This document shows, one piece after another, positions 23,199-33,646 of a stretch of 64,000 nt of DNA (its first letter is position 1; every line of letters starts with the position of its first letter). Position numbers and translations under genes: made by a program. Location of the stretch: positions 4,030,001 through 4,094,000 of the forward strand of contig BSYQ01000010.1 of the NCBI GenBank assembly GCA_030272585.1. The letters are read 5' to 3'. The stretch is from Bryopsis sp. KO-2023. Lineage: Eukaryota; Chlorophyta; Ulvophyceae; Bryopsidales; Bryopsidaceae. Below the pieces are notes generated by a model, which was given only the letters and a program-made list of their open reading frames with translations, was not told where the DNA came from and did no database searches.

Positions 23199-24620
23199 TC
23201 AGTCCTTTTTCTTAATCTTTTCATAATACTGGAGCGCCACTTTCCGGGCTTCGTAGTGATTGACCAGCGGTCTGGGGTAATTCACCCCCAACTCAACACC
23301 TGCCGACTTCAACACCATCTTCGGGGCTTCCGAGGGTGTGTGAATATACTTCACCGGCATTTTGGCCAGCTCAGGCAGCCATTTCCTGATGTAATCTCCA
23401 TTCGAGTCGAACTTTTTCGATTGCAATTCGGGGTTGAACACTCTGAAATAAGGGGCTGCATCCGCTCCGCAGCCACCCACCCACTGCCATCCCAATATAT
23501 TGTTGGCCAGATCCGCATCGACCAAAGTGTCTGCAAACCATTCAGCCCCTTTCAACCACGAAATCCTCAGATCTTTCACCAGGAAGGACCCCACTATCAT
23601 TCTGGTGCGATTCGAAATCCACCCCGTCGCCCACAGCTCCCTCATAGGAGCATCCACGATCGGATACCCCGTCAGGCCCTTTTGCCATTTCTTCAGCAGC
23701 TCTTCATCCTCCACCCATTCGAAATCCTCCCATTGGGCAGACAGAGGTCTGGACACTGTGTGGGGAAACTCAACCAACAACATCCGAGCGAACTCCCTCC
23801 AGCAGATCTGCCGCAGAAAAGGCTCAGCTCCTGCTGTGCCCCTGAGGATGTTCCAAATTTCTCGGGGGGAAATCTCTCCGAAGGCTAGGTGAGGGGACAA
23901 CTGGGAAGAAGCCCCTTTGTAGAGGAAATTTCTGGTGTCTGCATATTTTCTGACACCATTGCTAGCCCAGGTTCCGAACAGCTTCCGAGCTCCTGCTTCC
24001 CCTGGTGTCCAAGAACTTTCGATTTTCTTGGTCCACGGGTGAGTGGGGCAAATTCCCAAGTCCACAATCGATTCGCCATAAGCCTCTTGCCCAGAGGGCG
24101 GACCTGGGATTCTCGTTGGGGCGGGCAGGTGAGGTTCGGGCATGAATCCCGTGAAGTTGGCCTTATAGAATGGAGTGTAGACTCTGTAAGGTGCACCCGT
24201 CCTGCCGTTTCTGTAAGCGTCCGAGGGAGCCAGGGTTTCCCCGTGAAACACGCGCACATGCACCCCACGCTGTTTGGCCAACATGCATATTTCCTCGTCG
24301 ATGCTACGTTGATACGGCTCCGGGCATTCGTGGAAGAACAGCGCTTCGGGTTTGAGCTCGTCAAGCAACTCAGTGACGACTTTCACTGCTGGGCCCTTGA
24401 AGAAAAACAATCGAGAGCCGCGGGCTCGAAGTGACGCATCCAGCCCCTGAAGAGATTGATTCAGCCACACGCGGGAAGCCCCTCCGATGCGTTCTTCCTC
24501 GCCGCGCCAAGCATAAAAGGGAAACACTGGGCCACCCTTATCGCACGCTGCACGTAATCCGGAATGGTCCCAGACGCGAAGGTCTCGACGATACCAAACG
24601 AGGGAGGGTCCCTTCGACAT
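23199..24620 (-). CDS. DNA photolyase, CPD class I/III-like, single exon
   Basis: This encodes a flavoprotein that uses light to split UV-induced pyrimidine dimers. The ATG at 24618-24620 (MSKGPSLVWYRRDLRVWDH) was chosen because the photolyase N-terminal motif begins right after it; the longer open frame upstream lacks homology. The product is 473 residues, the usual family length. The alpha/beta antenna domain comes first, then the FAD domain with GYPIVDAPMREL, TGWISNRTRMI, SFLVKDL, WQWVGGCGADAAPYFRVFNP and KFDSNGDYIRKWLPEL. The conserved Asn-Asn-x(3)-Trp-Gln-Trp region fits CPD photolyases of the bacterial class I/III type rather than animal cryptochromes or plant class II. It lacks a long C-terminal extension, so repair is more likely than signalling. 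It has no introns, unlike most neighbours. No clear transit peptide is seen in this exon. Confidence 0.9.
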   Translation of the reverse strand: MSKGPSLVWYRRDLRVWDHSGLRAACDKGGPVFPFYAWRGEEERIGGASRVWLNQSLQGLDASLRARGSRLFFFKGPAVKVVTELLDELKPEALFFHECPEPYQRSIDEEICMLAKQRGVHVRVFHGETLAPSDAYRNGRTGAPYRVYTPFYKANFTGFMPEPHLPAPTRIPGPPSGQEAYGESIVDLGICPTHPWTKKIESSWTPGEAGARKLFGTWASNGVRKYADTRNFLYKGASSQLSPHLAFGEISPREIWNILRGTAGAEPFLRQICWREFARMLLVEFPHTVSRPLSAQWEDFEWVEDEELLKKWQKGLTGYPIVDAPMRELWATGWISNRTRMIVGSFLVKDLRISWLKGAEWFADTLVDADLANNILGWQWVGGCGADAAPYFRVFNPELQSKKFDSNGDYIRKWLPELAKMPVKYIHTPSEAPKMVLKSAGVELGVNYPRPLVNHYEARKVALQYYEKIKKKD

Positions 24621-25502
24621 GTTGAAGCACGCCCCACAAATTTGCACTTTGGAAGGAGAACCGCCCAGCACACAGAAACTGGGCCCAAGAAATTTACTAA
24701 ATACGCAAACTATTGCAGTACATTCATTGTTCGTCACGTCATCGTCCTGTAATATTAATGAAGCCACAAAATGACCCAGAATTACAATTTCTGATTCCAC
24801 TGTTTTTAAATTTCTCTGGCCTTAAAGTGGCCCTTTTCATCTTGAAGTGGGCCCCCACTTGCATGGAGAAATGAGAATGTGGCCCCAACTCTCATGATAC
24901 AAATTATAAGGTTTGGAATGCAAAATTGCTCTACCAATGTTGTTTGTGAGTTCTGTGGAATCGTCGATTGGATGTAACCCAAGAGCCACCAAATTTCGGG
25001 TGGATGTGATCTTTTTGTGGCCCCAAATATCGGCTGGCAAAACATTTTGGGAGGCCACAAGAAATACTCTGCACAGCTGGGTTATTTCTTGAAGTTGCAC
25101 AGTTTCTCTTTGCCTTTCAGGTCTGTTCACATCGTCCGACCCAACGTTTGATTGAGAGTAAAATTTTAAAATGCCCTTTCTCTAAACAAAAAAAGACCCA
25201 CAAATACGTCAAAAGACCCCCACACACACCAAAAAAAAAAGAACACCTCTCCCCCCAACACCTCAAAGGGTCCAAAAATATCTCTGCTCACCTACACATT
25301 CCGAAAACTATTCCTCCAAAACAAATTCAAAAACGCAGAAACCAAAATCCAAAAGTCCTTTTTTTTAATCCATTCCAAACTCAAAATGGGCCGGAAAAAA
25401 AACCACCCACCCCCATAACTTTCTTGTTTGAGACCCGATCGGCCTCAAACAAAAACCAAAGTGCTCCATGCAAAACAACAAAAACAAGAGCCAGTAAGAC
25501 AA
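24621..25502. other. Intergenic region upstream of photolyase
   Basis: The region lies between two minus-strand genes and should contain the photolyase promoter. The part 25160-25420 is A- and C-rich on the plus strand, as if downstream of the zinc-finger gene. The motif GTGGCCC recurs three times (near 24827, 24889 and 25018). No coding exon is supported. Confidence 0.45.
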
Positions 25503-27599
25503 TCACTCAATTTCCTCCTCACTGTCCGAGTCGTCGATGTAAGGCAAGACAACCTCTTCGATGTTCTTTCCTTCGAGGCCTCTGATATTTGCCACCTTCT
25601 TCTCAACAGGTGGAAGAGCTGGGGGTGGACCTCTGGGGTACTCCAGCGTCCTTCGTGTGGTTGGTGCAACTGTTTGACCAGCTCGGATAGCAATCTGGAA
25701 TAAAATCAGAAAAAGGGGTGTGGGTGGGAGTGAACATTTTAGCACAGCAATGATCGATCCAGAGAAAAACCTCGATACAGAATCACACTGGGTCCACATG
25801 GCAAAGTTTCCAAACGTTTCGCTACTATTGTCAAAAACTCACACCACTTCGCGAATATCGATGTGGCAAAAAGGGCTTCTATCACACTTTTTTTGTTTAT
25901 CACACTTTTTTTTTGAGATACGTATTAAACTTCACTACAGAGTCGCAGACTATTTTTTTGCGGATTGAACCTCTGCAATGATATTTTGACTTTCTCTCTT
26001 CACAAAATGAAAACCGTTCATTTCAACCTCAACAGGCCTACTATCCCTTTCAATTAAATGAACCCAGTCCTCAAAAAGCTCCCAGATAACATGTTTCTCA
26101 GAATTGCATGCGGCTCTGAAAATCCCAGAAAAGATGCCTACCTGTTCAGTCCACTTCAAATCCAGCTGAAAGATTCGCAGGAGATCAGGGGTGTGACGAT
26201 ACACCACAGCCCGCCCATAGCAATCGGGACAGGGACGGCATCCTGCACAGATACATTGCAGAGGTCACATCAAACCCCTAAAAAACGAAAGACAAGAAGC
26301 TGGTTTCCACACTGTTGGTATTGTGGAAACCGTTATTCATGGTGTAAAATTCACAGCACCCATCCAGACTAAACCAAAGCACCATGTTGTGGACAGCCTA
26401 TTGGCGTGCTGCCTTCATGGTCGCAACCAGGTATTCATTCGACATTCTATACTTCCGTATCTTTTTTTGTTTCTTTTCTTTTCCATTTCAGCAGGATCAC
26501 AGTCAAAAACACACATCTATCGAAAAAACAAATAATCAACAAATACAAATTTTCTTGAAAAAAAATAAAAAATGATGTGAACTGCATTTGCTGTGGGAGA
26601 AATAATCCCACGAAGACCTGAACACATTCCTTACTATTATTAAGGTATGGAAAATATGCCCCCTGGGCGAAAAATTCTCACAGCAAAAATATGTGCATCT
26701 CATATAAATGCAAAATGTATATAATTTCTTTGGAGTACTAACGATTTTTTTTTTTCTATTTCCTACCACAGGAGAAAAAAAGGATTAAAGAAAAAGGAAA
26801 GAGATCCCGAAGCTCACACCTGCTGAATTCTTGAACGGATGGGGCCTGGGCTTGTTGCTCATGGCAGCCTTCAAATTCGCCATCACATTCAAGGTCCCCA
26901 CATCGTCCGGAGTGTTTTCATACTTGAAATCGTTCATCGTGTGAGGCCCACAGTGAAAGCACTCATACTTATACAAGGGATGGTCGTTGTCTTTTTTCCT
27001 GTATTTGGATGGATATTTCCTTCTGATTTTGGAGCCGTGGCAATGCCTGCAGATCAAAGAGCCCGCCCCTCGGCAGGTTTCGCAAGGAGAGACGAAGAGC
27101 TCTTGCCAAAGGCTTTTCACCTGCTTGGCAATGATCCCGAAGGAGCATATCTATGCAAAAAAACACACATACTAAATGCCGATATTGCTGGCTGGTTGTG
27201 GGTGGGGGTGTTGTGGGGGAAAAATAAAAACATTGGGATGTGGCTCCAGAGTGGATCCTGAAGGTCCAATGAAAATGCTGCCTGAAAATATGCTTCCTGA
27301 GAAGTGATCAGTGTTATTCTGTGAAGAGCCAACACCAATTTCCCCGCTGGCCCCCAAATTTTGTTTCAACATTCCGTAAAAAACCACCAAATATCGTTGC
27401 GAACTTCAAGAAACAACTATCTTTTTTAGGGCCTGTGAAGATAATCAGTTGAAAAAACAGAAGTAGACGCACAGAACGACGGCCAGCGCAGCCACTCCAC
27501 GTTTCCGCGGAGTGTGGATGAGCGACATACTGGCAAGGTTCAATTTACCGTGCTCAGACCCCGCACGATATCCAGGATGGGCTCTGGGCTCATATTCAT
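25503..27599 (-). CDS. CxxCxGxG (DnaJ-type) zinc-finger protein without J domain
   Basis: Four exons in minus-strand order (27599-27549, 27150-26820, 26242-26142, 25694-25503) give 224 residues. The cysteine motifs are the key: CETCRGAGSLICRHCHGSK at about 40-58, then YECFHCG, then GCRPCPDCYGR near 129. They resemble the zinc-binding CxxCxGxG repeats of DnaJ central domains, as found in small plant proteins such as BSD2 that help fold or assemble plastid complexes. No J domain is present. The tail is acidic (YIDDSDSEEEIE). Exons 2-4 are well supported; exon 1 (MNMSPEPILDIVRGLST) fits in phase but is short and less certain. A role as a protein-folding helper or redox/zinc module is inference, and the location is unknown. 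Confidence 0.7.
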
Positions 27600-28250
27600 G
27601 GTGCCCGCCCTTTCCGCTAAAAAAAATCGAATGGACGATGAAGAAGAGGCAAAAACGGACAGAAAAAAATCCCCCAAATGCGTTTGTGTTGGCGGAATTT
27701 CGCCAAGATCGAGGTCATTCTTTTTGCGCGCAAGGACAAAACCAACGCATAGCGAAGAAAAGATGTGGTCAACTCCTGGGGGTGGGGATACGCTCTGGGC
27801 GACGTGAAAAAACGCCGCAAGGTGTGTCAACAATCGCGAGCCTTCATTCTTCCTTAAACAAAATTTGCAGCGAAAAACGAAAGCTTACCGAACAACTCGC
27901 AACTTTCTCTGGATGCCACCTCGAGTCCTATATGTAGGGAAAATGAGCTCGAAAATTTTCCTCGAGAGTTGTTTTGAAACGAAGCTCTTTTGGAGCATAA
28001 GTCAGCAATATGCAATCGCCTGGCAAACCCGAAAAATTATTCTGAAACCATATGGGGTGGTTTTAATTCTCAACAAAAATAATTCAAAGCCATCCTCCAT
28101 GCTACCATGCTATTTTTTTAGCCATGGAAGACCGATTTTGTCTTTTCGTGGCATCACTATTGCTCTCTTTCTTTCTGGATGCTGATTCTATTTTTGGCAC
28201 CGAAGGTAATGTTGTGTATTTTTTTTGACAGTTTTTTTGCTATTTTTAGG
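27600..28250. promoter_or_regulatory. Divergent upstream region of two genes
   Basis: About 650 bases lie between the zinc-finger start and the next plus-strand start. A hydrophobic signal-like ORF begins at 28123 (MEDRFCLFVASLLLSFFL), but its donor at 28206 does not join the next exon in frame. A 5'-UTR intron ending at 28249 (TTTTTAG) is likely. Confidence 0.4.
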
Positions 28251-30349
28251 ATGTGGGATCCTAGACAAATTGAAAAAGCGATTCGGTGTTCCTTGAAGTC
28301 ATTAGGCATCGACGTACCAGCTAATTGGCAGAATTTGAAAACATTGGTGTTATCAAAGAAAGGTGGGTATCTGCATCCCCCCCCCCCCCAAAAAAAAAAA
28401 AAAAAAAAAAGAGTGAGAGTTTGTTCCTGTGGGTGCGTCTTACCATTTGGTGGATCTGCATACAGGTGTCAGATCTGAACATTCATTGCTTTTTGGTTAA
28501 AAAATGCTGTAAACAAATTTTGTTAGATATCCAAGAGAATTTCTCAGGTGTGGATTTATTCAAAAGCTTTCTTTTCTGTTTTTTTTTGGGAATCAGATTT
28601 CGCAAAGATTTTGTGAGATTCAGTTTTGTTTTTTCCTGCATTTTTGCAGATGAAGTTTTGAACAAATTTGAAACAGAAGGCGATGGAGATATTTTGAAAT
28701 TCGCTGTCGCAATGCTGACCTCGGATGCGATGGATGTATTGCCTACCGGCATTGTGACTGGTACTTTTTTACCAAAAAAAAGAAAAAAAAACAAATCAAA
28801 CACCATTTGGCCTGCACAAATGTTGAAATTCCTTTATTTCAGCATTCGACAAGCGGGTGCAGATCACTGCCAGTACATTTGAAAAAAAGAAGATGAGAAT
28901 GAACAGAGATAATTCGAATGTTTATTTTCTTTACTTGTTTCTTTTCTCGGTCAATTTCACCAGTTTCCAGCTAGGCAATTTATTGATTGCTTGTCTTTTT
29001 CAAAGTTGTAAAACTTTTTTTTTTTTTTCCTCTGCACACACAGGGCTACCAGGCAAGGCAATCGAACCACATAATGGAGTGCCAATTTCAACATATGAAG
29101 GGGTTCAAGAAGCTGCAAACAGACTAAAAAACGACCTGGTGAGTCGTTGATGAGAATACAGATTTTTGGCAAAAAAAAAGGAAAGATAAATAAAAAAATA
29201 CATACATATCCAATCCAGACTTGACTGTTCACTGTACAACTGATTGATGGCAGAGTTTTTTCTTCTCCTTATTCACCCAGCGCAAAAGAAATGGTGCTGG
29301 CTCGACTTGAAATTTTGAAAAAGAGCTCTTAAATTGTTACAGGTTTTTGATCAGTTGCGCACTAGAGAAAAAGAAGCTCCACATCTTACTGTTTTCAACC
29401 GATATGTTTCACTCGTTCTCAATGCATGGGCACTCTACCCTCCAACCATAATTCAAAACGGAGACTACACATGCCATTTTTTTTTTCATTCTATTTTTTA
29501 TCCTGTTTTTCTGTTTTGTCCCCCTTTTTTGTAAATGGGGGGGGGGGGAGGGGGATTATTTTATTTTTATTTTCAACTCCATGACTTTAGTTTCCTTTTT
29601 TTTTTTGTGGTGGTGTTGTGTGCATCTTAGATTGCGAAATGGGTGGACAGACACAGAGAGCACAATGGCGAGTACCCCCCCAGTAGTGAATTGGACAGAG
29701 CAGAGTTGCTTGCGAATGCGTGCGTGGACACATGCTGTCCGGACGAACATCAAGTGCATCTGACCAGAAAAGGGCAAGCTCTCGAGAAGTGGTATGGGGA
29801 GGCCATCAAGCGATCCGAAATTCTGCTGGTAAGTCAGTCTGCTCTCTGCGTTTGACCTTCAAAACAAAGGCTGTTTTTTTTTCCCTTTTTTTCTGTTGGA
29901 TGGGGTGAATTGATGTTGAGAGTGGGTATCCACAACGGCAAAAGGCAGCCACCCAAATCGTCAGATCGTGAAAATGTAGGTCCTCGGGGCCTGGACGTTG
30001 AGCTGGGGCTGGCAGGGTTTCGACTGGATTGTTTTTTTTTTTAAATCAAGAAGTAGTAAAAAAAAAAGCTCAAAAACAGTTCTAAAGTTTTGTTTTTCAA
30101 TGCCATTCTTGATCAATGAGAGTGAAAACAGGATTCAGGGTTTTACTCCAACCGCCCCCCCCCCCAAAAAAAAAAAGAAAAGAAAAGAATTTGGATTTTG
30201 AGATGTCTGGTTTGGGGTGCATTGTGCAGGCTGTGCCACCCCTTCCAGAGGACATACAGGAGCAATACTTAGAGCACTACAAAGCGGCTTGGAAAAAACT
30301 GGATGATGAAATACAATCGCGAGCCTTAGCCACCAGACTTCATCAGGAA
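28251..30349 (+). CDS. Unidentified multi-exon protein (3' end uncertain)
   Basis: I do not recognise this protein. Supported exons are 28251-28362, 28650-28760, 29044-29138, one starting at 29343, 29631-29828 and 30230-30349; all phases match except that the donor of the 29343 exon is unclear. The best in-frame choice is 29405 with a weak GTTTCA donor. The start codon (MWDPRQIEKAIRC) lies one base after an acceptor, so the 5' UTR probably contains an intron. Recognisable text includes LKSLGIDVPANWQNL, FAVAMLTSDAMDVLPTGIV, GLPGKAIEPHNGVPISTYEG and AKWVDRHREHNGEYPP. The composition is soluble and mainly helical, with no membrane segment. The end may be the short read-through after 30349 (HTLHHI then stop) or a further exon. 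Confidence 0.6.
28377..28410. repeat. C(13)A(21) bipartite homopolymer tract
   Basis: Thirteen C followed by twenty-one A inside the first coding intron of the unidentified gene, 15 bases after its donor. Confidence 0.9.
30155..30176. repeat. C(11)A(11) bipartite homopolymer tract
   Basis: Eleven C followed by eleven A within the last recognised intron of the unidentified gene, about 50 bases before the acceptor. Confidence 0.9.
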
Positions 30350-30814
30350 GTGGGTATTGTCCATTCCACTCTACACCATATATAAATATATATATAGACC
30401 TACACACGGAATATAATAATGCAGTTGGATTTTTTTTTCTTCTCAATTTTTATTTTTTTTGTACGATGGTCATTTGTAGGGGATTAGGGCCGAGATGAAC
30501 GGGGCTATGCATGTTTTTTTGCTTTTTTTTTCTTTTTTTGTTCTTGTGTGCGAAAAATTGTATTCGTTTTCAGGAGGTTCCTTTTCATTTCCTTTTCATT
30601 TATTAGGAACAGAACAAATAAGAGTGAAACGAATGAAGATTTTAAATAAAAGTTACTGAAAAGAGTGAGAGATATATGACAGGGTTTGTCATGTCCTCAG
30701 CGTCATAGCGTACATGCTTGCATTTCTTTTGTTTTCTTTTTACATTTTTCTTTTTTAGATATGTATTTATAGAAAATAATAAAATAAAGTTGATTTCAAC
30801 ACTTTGCTCAGAGC
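30350..30814. other. Gap between two plus-strand genes
   Basis: AT-rich sequence with a (TA)n stretch near 30380-30397 and T runs. It holds the 3' end of the previous gene and the promoter of the next. A possible terminal exon from 30481 (GIRAEMNGAMH) cannot be confirmed. Confidence 0.4.
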
Positions 30815-33646
30815 ATGATGGCAGTCACGAGATCGAGAGCTAAAAAATCGTGTGAGAAGTTAACCACGCAAAGTGGAGGAGCCAATGATTCCTTGACAAG
30901 CACCGAAATCGGAGAGGATCAAAGGGGCAACTCCTCAGATTCTGGACAAAGGCAAAAAAGGCAAAAAACTATGGACGTAAGTTCCAATACCCTCCCCCTG
31001 TTCCCCCCCCCCCCCCTTTAAAAAAATATATATAATATAAAAAAATGAATGAGTGAATGTAGAAGAAGATAATTATGACTTAAGAATCAAACCAGCGATA
31101 CCAGTAAGGGAAAGAAGTGTGGTGCAGGGATCTGGTCATTGGAGGATCGTCCCCGATTAGAAAAGACAAGGGAAAAAATGACTGTCTGTATCTCCTTGAT
31201 GCGTGAATTGAATAAATGATTCTTAGTCATCCTTCGTGATCACTGATATGTGTGTGTTTGTGTGTGTTTTTCCTTTCCTCCTCATAGGAATCGAAAGCAA
31301 GATGCTCACTCACAAACGAGGCTGTCGAGGAGGATGATCCTGGAAAGGAGCCGTACATGGCTGACGTAGAATTGGTAAATTTGCTTTGGAATTAGGTATC
31401 GGCGAGTGAAAGCTTCCTTCCTCGTAGCTTCCTCTTGATTGTTCAGTCAGGCTTTCAAAAGCAGGAAATGACGCAGAACTGTTTTGACTTGCCAAAACAA
31501 AAAATATAATATATAGCTTCAACGAAAAGCCCCCCCCCCCCTCCCAAAAAAAAAAAAGAAGCTAACTGGTCTCATTGCCCAGGAATATAGCAGGGATCAA
31601 ATTTAGTTTGAACAAACAGTAACCTTTTAATTGTGAGCGATGAAAGGTTTCGTTTATTGCTTTAAAAAATTTTCTGTGTGTGTCTAAAATTCCTTCACTA
31701 ATTTTTTTGGGCAGACATTTGAATGTGAGTCACCTGCTGCTGCTGCTGCTGCTGCTGATCCCTCACAACCCGGTCCATCCTATCGAAGGGCATCTTGGCC
31801 GGTAAATCATTTGGCTTAAGATTTTTTTTTAAACAATTTTTTTTCAGTTGGAACCACATTTCTTGTTCTAAAATTTAGATAAGTAGTCCTCCCTTGCTTT
31901 AGTGTGTTTGGGGTGGGGGGTAACTCATTTGCATAGCAGACAGGTTGCATGGGGTTTCTCGATGCAGTTTTCTTATCATTTGTGTGGATCAAACCAAGCT
32001 TACAGAAGTGGAGGTGCTGAGAAAATTTCTTAAGAGAACAATCACAATTCGAAATCCTGATCAGACTGTCGTCTTTTTCTCGTGTTTTTGTGTTTTGATG
32101 CCTATTTTTTTTCCTTTCATTTTCTTAAATTTTCTGACAGACCACGCAGCATGCTGACCCTCCTCCGGATGAAGATCCTGGTGGTGTTCCGCCTCCGATC
32201 AACAACGAGACACCGGAAAATGTTCAAACCCCGAAACGCACGAAGAGACTGCGCAAAGTATAAAAATCCATTTTCTCTTGGTAAATTCTTGTGGAAGATC
32301 TTTTTTTTTTTTTTTTAGCTCATGGGTTCTCTTATGCCAAAAGAAAAAAAGAAAAAAAAAAGAAAAAGAGAGGAACAGAGGTCGAATTTCCATTCATGTT
32401 GAAAAGGCCGAAACTCTTGCTTTGCTAACATGGATAAAAGCTGCAGGGGAAACGTGTGTTTTGGGGGTTTCTTGCAGCCTTTGTCGAGAAACATATGGAG
32501 TGGAGGTAATATGGACAAACTCGAACTGCCGATAAATCTCGGAGTGCTAGACGACAACGATTTTGGAGATAGCTTGGGACTGGAATCCAGTGCTGGTGCT
32601 GAACCTACCTCGTCGCCAAGCAAGGATCCAACCCCTGGTGATATTCTTCGATCCTTGCGGATTCTTCATTGTGTTCCCTTTTGATATATATTTTTCTTTC
32701 ATTTTTCTCGTCTGGGAATTCTTTCTTTTCATCGAAAAGATGCAGATTTTTTTTTTGTTGAGTTAAGGTTGGAGTGGGGCATAGAAACCATAAGAATACT
32801 GCAGGAGGGATATATATATATATATATACATATTATATATGATTCTTGTTTCAAGGCGGACGAAAAACAAGCCACAAAAAGAACTCATTTTCCTCCAATC
32901 AGGGAAAGTCTCTATTTCAATAGGATCGAGGGACTTTCGTTTGGTTTTGTTTTCTCCTTTTTTTTTTTTTTTACTTTTAGGAGGGTGGGGCCCATGAGGA
33001 GAAGTCGTGGTGATGCTCTTGGTGATGCTGATTGTACCCTTTTTTTGTTTTCGTTTTATTTTTAGATCGGGGTGCCAGAGAGGAAGTCGAGAAAAGTCCT
33101 GGGCAACTGTCTTGGCCATGGTCTTCATCTTCAGATCAAGACCCAGACCCAGACCTTTTTTTCAACGATCCAGAAATTTGCGCCGAAGAAAAAGAGCCAG
33201 AGGAAGAAACCATGGGGGGCCAAGAAGAAGAGTTGGACCAGGAGGAAGGGGAAGGTCCATTTGACAGGGTAACGATCTCAAAAATACTTTCTCATTGGTT
33301 CATTTTGGTTGTTTTCTGGGCCTCCTGCCATGTCTCTCTGTTTTTTTGGTGAGAGGAGCTTATTATCGGTAGTCTGAAGAAAAATCCTTGAAGTCTCAGT
33401 GAAATCGCAAAAAATAGCACCCTCTTCGGTTATGGTTTTCTTGTTTTGCTTTTATCTTTCCCTCAATTACCGAAGTTAGCCATTGGCTTCTCTGAAGCCA
33501 AGCTGAGCTTCAACAATTGCTGAAACTTGTTTTTTTTGCCCTGATTTTTGCAGTCTGAAGCTTTCGAGCCTGTGCCGTTGAACGATAAGCAAATTGAAAA
33601 ATGGTCACGGTTTGTTGAAAAGAAAAAATTAAAAAAAAAAAATTAA
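30815..33646 (+). CDS. Acidic low-complexity protein, probably nuclear
   Basis: Seven exons (30815-30976, 31288-31374, 31715-31801, 32141-32257, 32478-32637, 33066-33268, 33554-33646) encode exactly 302 residues and a stop. I do not recognise the family. The N-terminus (MMAVTRSRAKKSC) and the segment TPKRTKRLRK look like nuclear localisation signals. The middle is rich in Asp, Glu, Ser and Pro (EEKEPEEETMGGQEEELDQE), and the C-terminus is basic (WSRFVEKKKLKKKN). Exon 3 has a run of seven alanines encoded by a GCT repeat. Most introns are phase 0. Such composition is typical of disordered chromatin, DNA-repair or transcription cofactors, but no function can be assigned. The C-terminal exon looks the most conserved in character. 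Confidence 0.72.
31530..31556. repeat. C(12)TC(3)A(11) tract
   Basis: Near-perfect bipartite C/A tract with one T interruption, in an intron of the acidic nuclear-protein gene. Confidence 0.85.

Noticed and set aside
23256..23892. Long plus-strand ORFs (210 and 130 codons) opposite the photolyase
   Set aside because: They are antisense shadows of a strongly conserved photolyase exon and show no domain of their own.
24621..24800. Photolyase start at 24800
   Set aside because: The extra 60 residues show no targeting or family signal, and the photolyase N-terminal motif begins right after the ATG at 24620.
27172..27390. Minus-strand ORF inside the zinc-finger gene
   Set aside because: It falls within the first intron and contains a tandem Ser/Gly/Phe stretch without homology.
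28123..28205. Signal-peptide-like exon MEDRFCLFVASLLLSFFL for the unidentified gene
   Set aside because: Its GTAATG donor leaves a phase that would create a stop in the next exon, so it does not join the supported exons.
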